Positions 17,769 to 28,600 of a stretch of DNA of 64,000 nucleotides are shown here, piece after piece. Source of the stretch: Lentihominibacter butyricus (GTDB taxonomy: Bacteria > Bacillota > Clostridia > Peptostreptococcales > Anaerovoracaceae); the NCBI RefSeq assembly GCF_025567305.1, contig NZ_JAOQJP010000013.1, positions 32,418 through 96,417 of the forward strand, read 5' to 3'. The position numbers and the translations under genes are program-made. Each line of letters begins with the position of its first letter. Within the stretch, counting starts at the first letter, position 1. The notes beneath the pieces were generated by a model. The model was not told the DNA's origin, searched no databases, and saw nothing but the letters and a program-made list of their open reading frames with translations.

Positions 17769-17839
17769 TGAGTTATTTCAAGCTAATAGCGCCGATCCAG
17801 GAAAAGAGAGAAAAGAGATCAGATCGACAGGAGGAGAGA

Positions 17840-18124
17840 ATGAGTCTGAAAGAACAACTCAGGGATGTCTGGGAATCCGTACTTGGTACGAGCGACTTCT
17901 CGGATAACGACAACATCATGGATATCGGAGGCAATTCGCTGATGATCTACAAGATAAGCGCACTGTCAAAAGAAAAATATGCAGTGGAGCTGTCACCGAT
18001 GGATCTGATGATGTATCCGAATATAAACATGCTGTGCGAAAAGCTGCAGAGTGAGGAAACACCTGAAGACAACGGCGGCAGCAGCGTGCTGGCAAAGAGA
18101 AGATCAAGAAGAAATACGATGTGA
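17840..18124 (+). CDS. Free-standing carrier protein (PCP/ACP)
   Basis: 94 residues from ATG 17840, preceded by AGGAGGAG; the longer in-frame extension lacks an RBS. The phosphopantetheine site is the Ser in DIGGNSLMIY. The tail after about residue 80 is basic (AKRRSRRN). First gene of the large operon, 10 bp before the ABC ATPase gene. It may carry a starter or feed the condensation domain that lacks a functional carrier (29559 gene). Which substrate it holds cannot be read. Confidence 0.88.
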   Translation: MSLKEQLRDVWESVLGTSDFSDNDNIMDIGGNSLMIYKISALSKEKYAVELSPMDLMMYPNINMLCEKLQSEETPEDNGGSSVLAKRRSRRNTM

Positions 18125-18134
18125 GGAGAAAAAG

Positions 18135-18842
18135 ATGAGCAGAGAAATTATCAGATTTGAAAATGTCAAAAAGGAGTATACCGTTGGAACTCTCAGCACT
18201 CAGGTGCTCAATGGAGTGGACTTTACAGTGGATGAGGGCGAGCTTGCTGTCATCGTCGGCACCAGCGGAGCGGGAAAGAGTACGATACTGAATATCATCG
18301 GCGGTATGGATACGCCAACGTCAGGAAAAGTCGTTGTAGACGGAGACGACATATCGGGATACAAAGAAGCGCAGCTGACGGAATACCGCGCAGGAAAGAT
18401 CGGCTTCGTGTTCCAGTTCTACAACCTGATCCCGAACCTCAATGTAGTCGAAAACGTGGATTTCGGCATCGAAGTGAAGAAAGACACATTTGATTCGACG
18501 GAAGTCCTCAAAAAAGTGAAGATGGACAAGAGGCTCAAGGCTTTCCCGTCGACTCTTTCGGGCGGCGAGCAGCAGAGAGTTGCGATCGCGAGAGCTATAG
18601 CCAAGAAGCCGAGGATCCTGCTCTGCGACGAGCCGACAGGTGCGCTCGATTACGAAAACAGCAAACAGGTGCTCGAGATAATCGAAAGCCTCAACAGAGA
18701 CCTGGGCATGACAGTCGTTCTCGTAACGCACAACGATGCGCTCTGCCCGATGGCAGACAAGGTGATCACCGTTCATGACGGAAAGATCAAGAGCGTGGTG
18801 GAAAATTCGGTGAAGGTATCTGTGACAGAGTTGGAGTGGTGA
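18135..18842 (+). CDS. ABC transporter ATPase (LolD/MacB-like)
   Basis: 235 residues. ATG 18135 follows GAGGAGAAAAAG; the frame upstream is only the ACP tail region. Motifs: GTSGAGKST (Walker A), LSGGEQQRVAIARA (signature) and LLCDEPTGALD (Walker B). Pairs with the FtsX-type permease 6 bp downstream. In the PKS/NRPS operon it most likely powers export of, or resistance to, the product. Confidence 0.92.
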   Translation: MSREIIRFENVKKEYTVGTLSTQVLNGVDFTVDEGELAVIVGTSGAGKSTILNIIGGMDTPTSGKVVVDGDDISGYKEAQLTEYRAGKIGFVFQFYNLIPNLNVVENVDFGIEVKKDTFDSTEVLKKVKMDKRLKAFPSTLSGGEQQRVAIARAIAKKPRILLCDEPTGALDYENSKQVLEIIESLNRDLGMTVVLVTHNDALCPMADKVITVHDGKIKSVVENSVKVSVTELEW

Positions 18843-18848
18843 TAGACA

Positions 18849-21242
18849 GTGAAAAAGATATATAAAAAATCATTAAGAGATCTACTAAAAAACAAACTGC
18901 AGTATATTTCGGTATTTATCGTTATCCTGCTTGGAACGGCACTGTTTCTCGGGTTTTCGACGACGTCGTCGTTCATGGATAACTACCTGAAGACTTACTG
19001 CAAAGACTACAATATGCCGGATCTCTGGGTGTACTACTCGGGAATAACAAAAGATCAGGCAGATGAGATCCTTGACATCGACGATGTCGACAAGATCGAA
19101 GCGAGATATACGTATGACGTCAGCGTCGATTACGATGACGGACATCAGTCCAAGCTGACGCTCACGAGCTATGACGAGGATTCGAATATAACAGAGCCGT
19201 ACGTGTGCAAGGGCAGACTGCCTGAGAACGACCACGAGATGACCGTGGACAGAGAATACGCGGACGCTAACGATATCTCGATCGGCGACGAGCTGACAGT
19301 GAGCCTTGAAGGCTACGACATCGACATGGAAGTCGTTGGAACAGTGGAAAGCGTGGAGCACATGCTCAAGCTGGCGAACTCGCTTTCGGACATCCCTGAT
19401 CATGAGGCATACGGTATCGGGTATTTTTACACTGATACTATAAAGGCCGAGTTCGGCGCGCAGCCCGACTACAATCAGGTGATCGTGACGGCTGACAAGG
19501 ATACAGACGTTTACAAGCTGTCGGACGAGATAAAAGACAAGACTGGAGACTATAACTATATAAACGCGGCAAACAGACAGATGAACACGGGTTATGCATC
19601 ATTCAGCGCCAACGTTGATCAGAACAAGAGATTCGGATTCATATGCCCGGTGATCTTCTTCCTGATCGCGGCGATGATACTTTTCATAACGATAAGCAAC
19701 CTCATCAATACTCAGAGGACGCAGATAGGAGTCATGAAGGCGCTCGGATACAGGAAGAGCATGATCGTGAAACACTACATGTTCAACTCGATCGCTGTCA
19801 GCATACTCGGAACGGTGGTGGGCGGCGTCATCGGAAACATCGTGATGCCGAGGATCCTGGTAGCTGCGCTGCTCAGACAGCTTGACGTTCCCGAGGTGAC
19901 TTTCGGATTCCATTATCTGAACATAATACCGGCTGCACTGCTGATGTCGGCGATCGCTGCAGTGGCGACGCTTCTTTCATGCAGGAAGCCGCTCAAGGAA
20001 GGTCCTGCATCTGCGATGAGACCTAAGAGCCCGAAGGCGGATCATAAGATCCTGATGGAGAGGATCCCGGGCCTCTGGTCATCTATGAAGACAGATTCGA
20101 AGATGGCGATGAGAAACATCTTCTCGAACAAGAAGAGGACACTCCTCAGCATACTCGGGATAACAGGAAGCATGATGCTGATCGTCGTTGGATTCGGCCT
20201 CAAGGATTCATGCAACGAGCTGCTGAAGATCCAGTACAAGGATATCCTGATCTCGGATGTTGAGGTCAACTTCAACTATGCGGTCAGAAATGACAGCGGC
20301 ATGTACGACTACACTGATGTAAAAGACATAGAGCTTCCTGAGGGAACGAAAGCGCTCGCATACACGAGCATCCCGAGTGAAGTCCATGTAGGAAGCGGCG
20401 ATGCGGAAGAAATCATATACGCGAGCCTCGTATCATTCGACGGTGATTATGAGGACTATATCTCGATACTCGACAAGAATGACAAAAACATCGATCTCAA
20501 GGATGACGGCGTCGTGATATCGCAGAGCATCGCGAACAAATATGGATACAAGACCGGCGACAAGATAAAGCTCAGGACGATAGATTCGAACTATGAGAGC
20601 ACAGACATCGAGGCTGAGATAAACGATATCTCATACCAGTATCTCACTCAGGAGATCTACTGCACAGAGGCATTCATGGAGTCATATGACATCGATCCGA
20701 ACCCGCTCAACATGTACGTGAACGTGGAAAAGGGAACTTCGGCGAAAGATGTTGCAGCAGAGTTCGGCGATATGAAAGAGGTGTCAGCTGCAAGGATGAT
20801 AGACGATATCGAGGCTGATGCTGTGGAATTCACTTCGGTGATAGTAATGGATACGATCGTGCTTTCTATCGTTGCCTTCCTGATATCGCTGGCAGTGATA
20901 TCGAGCATTTCGAACATCAACTACATCGAAAGAAAGAGAGTGCTGGCGACGATGAAATCGACAGGCTACAGCAACGGCAGGATATTCAAGGTGTTCGTGA
21001 AAGAGAACATGTTCGTGTCGGTGATCGGCGGACTGCTGGGCATCCCGGCAGGCATAGGACTGCTGTTCTCCGTGCTCGATCTGGTACAGACAACGACATG
21101 CGCATATCCTAAGCCGCCGGTACTGCTGAATGTGATCATCTCGTTCTGCATGATACTGGTATACTCGCTGATAGCGAACCTGACAGTAAGAAGAAAGATC
21201 AAGAAGCTTAACACTATAGAGACGCTCAAGGCGGTCGAATAG
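18849..21242 (+). CDS. FtsX/MacB-type ABC transporter permease
   Basis: 797 residues from GTG 18849. One transmembrane helix near the N-terminus (about 17-40), a periplasm-type extracytoplasmic domain (about 45-255), three helices of a first FtsX unit (about 260-385), then a second long extracytoplasmic domain (about 455-670) and a second FtsX unit (about 680-797). This duplicated layout is that of Gram-positive peptide or antibiotic resistance permeases. It works with the ATPase just upstream, in the same operon as the assembly line, hence probable export or self-protection. Confidence 0.9.
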   Translation: MKKIYKKSLRDLLKNKLQYISVFIVILLGTALFLGFSTTSSFMDNYLKTYCKDYNMPDLWVYYSGITKDQADEILDIDDVDKIEARYTYDVSVDYDDGHQSKLTLTSYDEDSNITEPYVCKGRLPENDHEMTVDREYADANDISIGDELTVSLEGYDIDMEVVGTVESVEHMLKLANSLSDIPDHEAYGIGYFYTDTIKAEFGAQPDYNQVIVTADKDTDVYKLSDEIKDKTGDYNYINAANRQMNTGYASFSANVDQNKRFGFICPVIFFLIAAMILFITISNLINTQRTQIGVMKALGYRKSMIVKHYMFNSIAVSILGTVVGGVIGNIVMPRILVAALLRQLDVPEVTFGFHYLNIIPAALLMSAIAAVATLLSCRKPLKEGPASAMRPKSPKADHKILMERIPGLWSSMKTDSKMAMRNIFSNKKRTLLSILGITGSMMLIVVGFGLKDSCNELLKIQYKDILISDVEVNFNYAVRNDSGMYDYTDVKDIELPEGTKALAYTSIPSEVHVGSGDAEEIIYASLVSFDGDYEDYISILDKNDKNIDLKDDGVVISQSIANKYGYKTGDKIKLRTIDSNYESTDIEAEINDISYQYLTQEIYCTEAFMESYDIDPNPLNMYVNVEKGTSAKDVAAEFGDMKEVSAARMIDDIEADAVEFTSVIVMDTIVLSIVAFLISLAVISSISNINYIERKRVLATMKSTGYSNGRIFKVFVKENMFVSVIGGLLGIPAGIGLLFSVLDLVQTTTCAYPKPPVLLNVIISFCMILVYSLIANLTVRRKIKKLNTIETLKAVE

Positions 21243-21256
21243 CGAAGGAGAGGTAA

Positions 21257-24200
21257 ATGGCAGAATCCGAATACAGCATAGCGATAATAGGAATGGCGGG
21301 CAGGTTCCCGGAGGCGGGGAATGTCAGCGAATTCTGGGAAAACCTCAAAGCCGGAAAGAACTGCATAACCAGAAAGCCGGAAGCTGATACCGGGACTTTC
21401 GTAGGTGCATTCGGAGTGCTGAGGGATATATACGATTTCGACGCCGGATTTTTCAGGATACCGGCGGCGGAAGCGAGAGATTCCGATCCTGAACAGAGGA
21501 TCATGATGGAGCTTACATACAACGCACTGGAAAACGCGGGCTACGACAGTCTCGCGTTCAGGGGGAGAACGGGGCTGTACGTCAGCTTTGACAACGGTGC
21601 GTATGTGTGGAACAACATAATACACAGCGGAGAAGACTGGTTCGATGCATACCAGCTGAACAAGGTGCATATCGCCACCAGAGCCGAGAAGATCGCATAC
21701 AAGTTCGACTTCAGAGGCCCTGCGGTGATGAGTGAGTACGCGTGCGCGTCCTCGCTCAATGCTATCCACCAGGCATGCCAGTCGCTGCTCAATTTCGAGT
21801 GCGACATGGCGGTCTCCGGAGGTGTGACGGCTGAGCTGAGACAGGAAGGCTATCCTTCGTACCTGACGACAGAGTCGGGAACAGGAGTGATACGACCGTT
21901 CGATAAAAAAGCCGACGGCCTGGTGCCGGGATCGGCGGCAGGGGTAGTGGTACTGAAGAGATATGAGGATGCGGTGGCGGATCACGACCACATAGTGGCA
22001 GTCATAAAGGGCACGTTCGTGAACAATGACGGCAGCCGCAAGGCGGGCTTTGCAGCACCGAGCGTTTTCGGACAGGAGGAGTGCATGAGGAGCGTACTCG
22101 CTGTTTCCGAGGTCGGCGAAGACGAAGTCGGATACTACGAGGCGCACGGCACAGCCACGGAGCTGGGCGATGCGATCGAGGCGAGGATGCTGAAGAATGT
22201 CTACGGCTCGAGACCGCTGAAGATAGGTTCGGTGAAGTCCAATATAGGACATACGAACATGGCGGCAGGCGTGGCGAACGTGATCAAGACCGCGCTTATG
22301 CTCGAGAACAGGACTTTCGTCCCGACCATAAACCACAGTGAACCGGCAGACGAGCTGAAGACACCGGGCTGCGCGATAACCGTCTGCACGAAGACGGAGG
22401 AATGGAAAAGCGACAGCCAGAGGATCGCAGTCTGCGGTGCGGTAGGCATGGGCGGCGCGAACGCGATGGCAGTCCTTGGGGAATGCGTGGAAGACATACA
22501 GCGCGGCGAGGAAGAGGCAAAGCCGTACCTGTTCATATACAGCGGAGCTTCGAAGGAAGCTGCGAAAAAGATATCGGAAGATGTCGCAGCATATGTGACC
22601 GAAAACGACGTGCGATTCGATGACGCGGCATACACGCTCCAGTGCGGCAGGCGCGTGCTGCAGCACAGAGCATTCGCGATAGCGGACAGGAGCAGGAAGA
22701 GAGTCGTCACATCGAGGCGACCGCACGACACTGCGGAATTTGCAGGAAAGAGGACCGTGTTCGTGTTCTCCGGAGCGGGCAGCTTCGATATCGAGGCGGC
22801 GAGAAAGCTTTACAGGAGCAGCAGCGTTTTCAGAACGGAGATGGACAGCGTGATGGACGCGTGCGAGAGAGCCGGAGCGGACAGGATCCGCGAAGCTTTC
22901 CTGGAACGTGCGGCAGACGAGATGGACAACGTATACGGACTGCAGCTGATACTCGCGATAGAGTGCGCCCAGGCGAACACGCTGGCGAGATTCGGCATAA
23001 AGCCGAACGCGGTGACAGGTCACAGCAATGGCGAATACGCGGCGGCAGTGATCTCGGGGATCCTGACGGTGGAAGATGCTTCGAGGATGCTCAGGATCAG
23101 ATCGGAGCTCGTCGAGACACTGCCGGAGGGCGCGATGATCAATATCGCGGAAAGCCCGGGAAAGGTGAGCGGCATGCTGACAGACGGCGTGGTGATCGGC
23201 GCGTACAACGGGCCGGCGCGATGCATGGTGTCGGGGCTGCGTGAAAAGATAGACGAATTCGAGAAAGTCATCATCGATGCAGACCTCAAATACAGCCGCA
23301 TAGCTGCGGACAGGGCAGGCCACTGCTATCTGATGGACGAGATCGCGGACGATTTCTGCGAGGCGATATCGGATATCAGCTTCGGCGATTTTGCGATCGA
23401 TCAGTATTCCGGATACGCGGACATACCGTGCAGCAGCGATGAGATGAAAACCGCAGAGTACTGGAAAGCGCACCTTTCCATGCCTGTCAGATACGACGCC
23501 GCAGTGCAGAGGATCGCAGAGGACAAAGACTCGATCTTTATCGAGATAGGACTCGGAGACATGCTGACGTCGATCACGAGGAAGACGAAAAACGGCGGAA
23601 AGTGGAACACAGCGTTCGCATTTTCAGATTCGCCGGCTTCGGACGATCTCTACAGCGGCATGCTTTCGCTGCTCGGCAACATGTGGATCGCAGGAAAGCA
23701 GATAAACTGGGAGCTGCTCTACGACGAGAAGCCTTACAGAGTCAAGCTCACGGAGTACCCGTTCGAGCGCAGCCGCTATGTGAAGGAGTTTTCGGAAAAG
23801 GCGCAGCGCGCGGCAGACACAGGTACGCTCGCGGTAGCAGGCGGTCTTGACGAGAAGAATATAGAGAAGAGCAGATATATCGTGGAAAACCACGCGGGAG
23901 ATGTGGTTTTCCTCGAGCATGTGTCGGAGAAATACGACGGCAGCTTCAGCACGGCGGGGATCTATGAGGATCTCGAGCGTACGAAGGAAGAGTACAGGGA
24001 GAAGTATTTCAGCGGCAGAGGCGTGACTCTGCTCAAGGATATCCCGGGATACGACGAGATGGCCGACAGGCTCACGGCGGCCTGCATAATGGATTACTTC
24101 AGAAGCCTTGACGGCTTCGATGCAGGCGGAGTCTACACATTCGGGAAGCTGCTGGATATGGGCGGCGTGATCGAAAAGTACGTTCCGTTCGTGGATTTCT

Positions 24201-25657
24201 TCGTGAAGTTCATGCGTGAGAACGGATATGCGGCGGATGACCATGGGCTGCTGAGATTTATGGAAAAGGGCGCGGAGCTGCCTGACAAGCGCACGGTGCT
24301 TGCAGAGTGTGCGGAAAGGCTGCCGGACTGCTGCGCATACATGGAGCTGGCTGTGTACGCTTCGGATTTTTACGGCGAAGTGTTCAGAGGCGAGCGCGAG
24401 GGCAGCACGGTGATCTACCATGACGGCAGATTCGATTTCCTGGACAGCTTCGAAAAGAGGATGCCTGCGTACAGCTACACTGACAGCTGTATAGATGCGC
24501 TGGCGGAGACTGTCGCGAGAGCGGCGAAGGCTGACAGGAAAGTCAGGATACTCGAGGTCGGAGCGGGCTCCGGCGAGATGACCGACCGCATACTGCCGAT
24601 GCTCGAGGGCTGCGACTGCGAATACTGGTTCACAGATATAAAGAGATCTCTCGTGCTCGAAAGACAGGCGAACGAAAAACCTGAGCATGCGGACATGATG
24701 AGATACGGCGTGATCGATATAAGCGAGGATCCGGCTGCGCAGGGCTTCACAGAGAGATACTTCGACGTGATCCTGCTGTACGACGTGATCCAGGCTACGA
24801 CGGATATAAGGAAGACGATAGGCAATATAAAGTGGCTCCTGTCTGACGGTGGATATTTCTCGTTCGTCCAGACGTGTGGAGGCAGCGATATGCTGAACAT
24901 GATATTCGGATATGCGCCGGGATGGTGGAACTATTACGGAGATCCTGAGAGAGACAGGATCACGCTGCCGGTGGAAGGCTGGCGGGCGATACTGTCCGAC
25001 TGCGGCTACGATGATGTCATCAGCATCCCTGAAGATGGCAAGTCGAACGCGTACCTGTTCGTGATGAAGACGGCAGGCGGCGATGATGCCGGAGTGGAGA
25101 ACTCTCAGGGCGGAACGGCGAATGCGGCGGGTCTCAGCGATCCGAAGGCAGGAAGCGATGTGCTCAGGAGCAGAGAGAAAAACAGGAACTACCTGGAGCT
25201 CGCAGCAAAGAAGAGCAATGTAAGGATAGAATTTTACGATGAAGATACAGACTTGTCGAAGTACGACCGTGTGACAGGCATCAGCACGGGCTGTGCCGGT
25301 GGTGCGGGAGGCACCGGAGCGGCAGGAAAGTCTGAAGGCGGCACTGACAGAGCGGCAGAGTACCGCAGCGACAACGACAGAGTGATCGCAGGCATCATAA
25401 AGGAGACGGTCGGGGAAGACCTCGGACTGGATGACGACCTGTATGATTTCGGCATGGATTCGCTGATGGCGATGATGATCGCATCGAGGATAAGAAACAG
25501 CCTCGGACTGGACGTGCAGCTCAGCGACATGTATGGACTTTCCACGATAAGAGAGATATCGGACGCCCTCGAAAACTTCAAGTCGCTGAAGACCGAAGAG
25601 GAAGCGTCAGAAAAAGAGGAGATGCTCAGCCTTGAGGATCTCCTGGATGAAATATAG
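21257..25657 (+). CDS. Type I polyketide synthase, KS-AT-cMT-ACP
   Basis: 1466 residues, with AAGGAGAGG before the ATG. KS (about 1-410): Cys163 in EYACASS (usual TACSSS), His297 in EAHGTAT, His332 in SNIGHT. AT (about 500-790): GHSNGE with Ser590. The specificity position reads RAGH at 686-689, not HAFH (malonyl) or YASH (methylmalonyl). C-methyltransferase (about 1060-1290): LEVGAGSGEMT at 1099-1109. A Gly/Ala linker then leads to an ACP with Ser1402 in FGMDSLM. There is no KR in this module; the KR in the next protein may act in trans. It would add one alpha-methylated extender. The RAGH motif resembles the xAGH motifs of ethyl- or alkylmalonyl ATs, matching the CCR homologue in the locus. 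Confidence 0.93.
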   Translation: MAESEYSIAIIGMAGRFPEAGNVSEFWENLKAGKNCITRKPEADTGTFVGAFGVLRDIYDFDAGFFRIPAAEARDSDPEQRIMMELTYNALENAGYDSLAFRGRTGLYVSFDNGAYVWNNIIHSGEDWFDAYQLNKVHIATRAEKIAYKFDFRGPAVMSEYACASSLNAIHQACQSLLNFECDMAVSGGVTAELRQEGYPSYLTTESGTGVIRPFDKKADGLVPGSAAGVVVLKRYEDAVADHDHIVAVIKGTFVNNDGSRKAGFAAPSVFGQEECMRSVLAVSEVGEDEVGYYEAHGTATELGDAIEARMLKNVYGSRPLKIGSVKSNIGHTNMAAGVANVIKTALMLENRTFVPTINHSEPADELKTPGCAITVCTKTEEWKSDSQRIAVCGAVGMGGANAMAVLGECVEDIQRGEEEAKPYLFIYSGASKEAAKKISEDVAAYVTENDVRFDDAAYTLQCGRRVLQHRAFAIADRSRKRVVTSRRPHDTAEFAGKRTVFVFSGAGSFDIEAARKLYRSSSVFRTEMDSVMDACERAGADRIREAFLERAADEMDNVYGLQLILAIECAQANTLARFGIKPNAVTGHSNGEYAAAVISGILTVEDASRMLRIRSELVETLPEGAMINIAESPGKVSGMLTDGVVIGAYNGPARCMVSGLREKIDEFEKVIIDADLKYSRIAADRAGHCYLMDEIADDFCEAISDISFGDFAIDQYSGYADIPCSSDEMKTAEYWKAHLSMPVRYDAAVQRIAEDKDSIFIEIGLGDMLTSITRKTKNGGKWNTAFAFSDSPASDDLYSGMLSLLGNMWIAGKQINWELLYDEKPYRVKLTEYPFERSRYVKEFSEKAQRAADTGTLAVAGGLDEKNIEKSRYIVENHAGDVVFLEHVSEKYDGSFSTAGIYEDLERTKEEYREKYFSGRGVTLLKDIPGYDEMADRLTAACIMDYFRSLDGFDAGGVYTFGKLLDMGGVIEKYVPFVDFFVKFMRENGYAADDHGLLRFMEKGAELPDKRTVLAECAERLPDCCAYMELAVYASDFYGEVFRGEREGSTVIYHDGRFDFLDSFEKRMPAYSYTDSCIDALAETVARAAKADRKVRILEVGAGSGEMTDRILPMLEGCDCEYWFTDIKRSLVLERQANEKPEHADMMRYGVIDISEDPAAQGFTERYFDVILLYDVIQATTDIRKTIGNIKWLLSDGGYFSFVQTCGGSDMLNMIFGYAPGWWNYYGDPERDRITLPVEGWRAILSDCGYDDVISIPEDGKSNAYLFVMKTAGGDDAGVENSQGGTANAAGLSDPKAGSDVLRSREKNRNYLELAAKKSNVRIEFYDEDTDLSKYDRVTGISTGCAGGAGGTGAAGKSEGGTDRAAEYRSDNDRVIAGIIKETVGEDLGLDDDLYDFGMDSLMAMMIASRIRNSLGLDVQLSDMYGLSTIREISDALENFKSLKTEEEASEKEEMLSLEDLLDEI

Positions 25658-25689
25658 CAGGACCTGATTATAAGGAACTTGGAAGAAAC

Positions 25690-28600
25690 ATGGAAAAGAC
25701 AGTGATCAAAGATTCATTCATAAAAAACGGCGTCAGATATTTCGTTTCTGACCGCAGCATACCATTTGAAGAGATCCCGTCAGAGCTTAAGGATGGCGGC
25801 AGTCTCACACAGGTGAGAGTGCCGTCGCTGGCGGATACGGACAGAGCGGAAGGCTTCGTGTTTTCGTCTGATATCTGTGCAAAGCTGCAGCGTGAGCTCG
25901 CGCAGGCGGGAGTGACGGGTGCGGAGATCGGGGTCTCGTTCAGGAACACTTCGGGCGGATTTCTGAAAGCCGCGGGAGCGCGCGCTGCAGAGGACTGCGT
26001 TCTCGAATCGGACGAGGATGCAGTTGTGTACGGCGGGGATATCGACTGGTCGCAGCGCATCGCCGCGACGCTTTCGGAGCTGCTGATGATGCGCAAAAGC
26101 AGCACACAGAAGATCATCTACATAGATGAAGAACGCGAGCGTGAGTCGACATATGGCGAGATGTGTGAAAATGCGCTACGCATCGCGGCAGGCATGGCGA
26201 AAGAAGGGATCGGAAAGCGCGATATCGTGATATTCCAGATCGATGACAGGAAGCTGTTCATCGAAAGCTTCTGGGCGTGCATGCTGAGAGGTGCGGTCGC
26301 TGTACCGGTCGACGTGCCGGACGGATATATGAGCGAGAGCGTCGGCAGTCAGAAGCTGATGCAGATCTGCAGAGCTTTCGGCAGATCCGTGATGCTGACC
26401 GGACCTGAGCATACAGGTGAAGTGGCGGACTTTATAGAGCAGAATTCACTGGAAAGCAGGGCGATCGATGCGCAGACTTTGTATCAGAATGAAATGCTCC
26501 GGGAGATCCCGGAGCCTCTGCCTGCGGACGAGGCGTGCATATACCTGTTCACGTCGGGGAGCACCGGAGCGCCGAAAGGCGTGGGGCTGTCACAGGACAA
26601 CGTCTTTGCGAGGACGCTCGGCGAGATACAGATGTACGGTCTGACGGAGAAGGTGTCGGATTTCAACTGGATGAACCTCACCCACGCGGCGGGACTGATC
26701 TGGTCGCACATCAGAGACGTGTACCTCGATGCGTTCCAGGTGCAGGCGGACACCTCGGTTATACTGAGAGACCCGCTGAGACTGCCTGCCTATATGCACA
26801 GGTTTGTCAGCACTACCTCGTGGGCTCCGAATTTCGCATACCCGATGGTCGCAGAGGCGATGGATGACGGCACCGACTACGGCTGGGATCTGAGCCATGC
26901 GACGAATGTTTACGCAGGCGGAGAGATGAACGTCAGCAGATCTCTGAGACTTTTCCTTAAAAAGCTCAAAAAATACGGATTCCCTGAGCGCGGTCTCAAG
27001 CCGTCCTTCGGGATGACGGAAACTACATCGTCGATAACGTATCACAACAGCTTCAGTCTGGAGACGACGTCTGACGATGACAGATATGTACCTGTCGGAG
27101 AGCCGATGCCGGGCACGATGATGCGTATCGCGGACAGCGACGGCAATGTCCTGAAAAAAGGGCAGACCGGACAGCTGCAGGTGCGAGGAGATCAGATCAT
27201 CACCTCGTACTACGGCGATCCGCAGGTGAATGCGCGCTCCTTCACGGAAGACGGGTTCCTGATCACGGGAGATCTGGCGTACATCGACGGAAACCGGGCC
27301 GTGATCACCGGACGCGAAAAAGAGCTGATAATAATAAACGGACTCAACTACAACATCCAGGACATAGAGGCCATAGCCGATGACGCGGACGGCGTCAGAG
27401 CAGGCAATACGGCGGTGATATCCGTGATGGAAAACGGCAGAGAGAGCGTGATCCTGTTCTTCACGCCGCAGGACGAGGAACTGCTGCGCGAGAACATGAG
27501 GCTTTCGCTGAAAACGCTCATCAGGAAAATCAAGAGCGAGATCCAGATCAAGGGCGGGATAACGGCCGATCACATAATCCCGGTCAGCGATGAGGATTTC
27601 CCGAGATCCGACATCTGCAAGAAACAGAAGAGCGGTCTCAGAAAGGCATATGAGGAGGGGGCATTCACGTCTCTGCTCAATGCTCTCGAGGACAGGAACG
27701 TGAAATTCGCAGTGGAGCTGCAGCTGTCGCCAAAAGCTGTGACGATGCAGGAGGATGATCCGGCGGAGATCGACACAGCGCTTTACGATGTGACTGCGGA
27801 AAGCTTCGCGGATGCGTACAGCATGATCCTGGATGCGCTTAAAAAATATGCGGATACCGACCCGGACGGCCAGGTGAAGAAGGTGATCTTCCCGCTCCGA
27901 CGCAGAAGAAGCGGAATCGATCTGATCGGCGATGCGTTCCCGGCGGTGCTGAAGAGTCTGGCGTTGGAAAACGGCGTGCTGCAGCTCAGAGCAGTATTCA
28001 TGGACGACATGGACGATCGATCGAAAAGCCTGCTGGAGCAGGAGGCGCTGGCGGCAGACGCGTACGACGAGGTGTATTACGAAAACGGCATACGATATAT
28101 AAGGACGTACAGGACGATAAATGCGGAATGCGACGACAGGTTTTCGGAGCTAGCGGGAAAGGGATCAGTGATCCTGATCGCAGGCGGCTTCGGCGGCATA
28201 GGCTGTCATCTGACAGAATATCTGCTCGAAAGATACAGGGAAGCAGGGATACTGGTGCTCGGCAGGAGGGCTTTGGACGGCCCGGGCAGAGCCGGTATCG
28301 GCGGGCAGCACAGTGACGGCACTCTGAACGGCACCGGTGCCAGTGAGATCGGCAGGACCGGATCACACGGGCTGCCGGAGACGATCACGGCGGCGATGGC
28401 TGCCGGAAGGCTGTGCTACAGGCAGTGCGACATCACTGATATGCAAAGCACTGCAGCTGCTGTCTCGTCGGGAGAACAGGAACTCAGCGGACGCGTGTCC
28501 GCGATCTTTGACCTGGCGGCGAGAGCCGTGCCGAAGGACGAGGAGCATACTGTGAAGTATGCGGCGCAGAACGGCGACACCGAGCTTTACATAGAAAGCT

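Noticed and set aside
20966..23473. 835-codon open frame antisense to the FtsX permease and PKS genes
   Set aside because: It is a mirror of a GC-biased coding frame: rich in Arg, His and Val with no recognisable domain or RBS, and it overlaps two well-supported genes.
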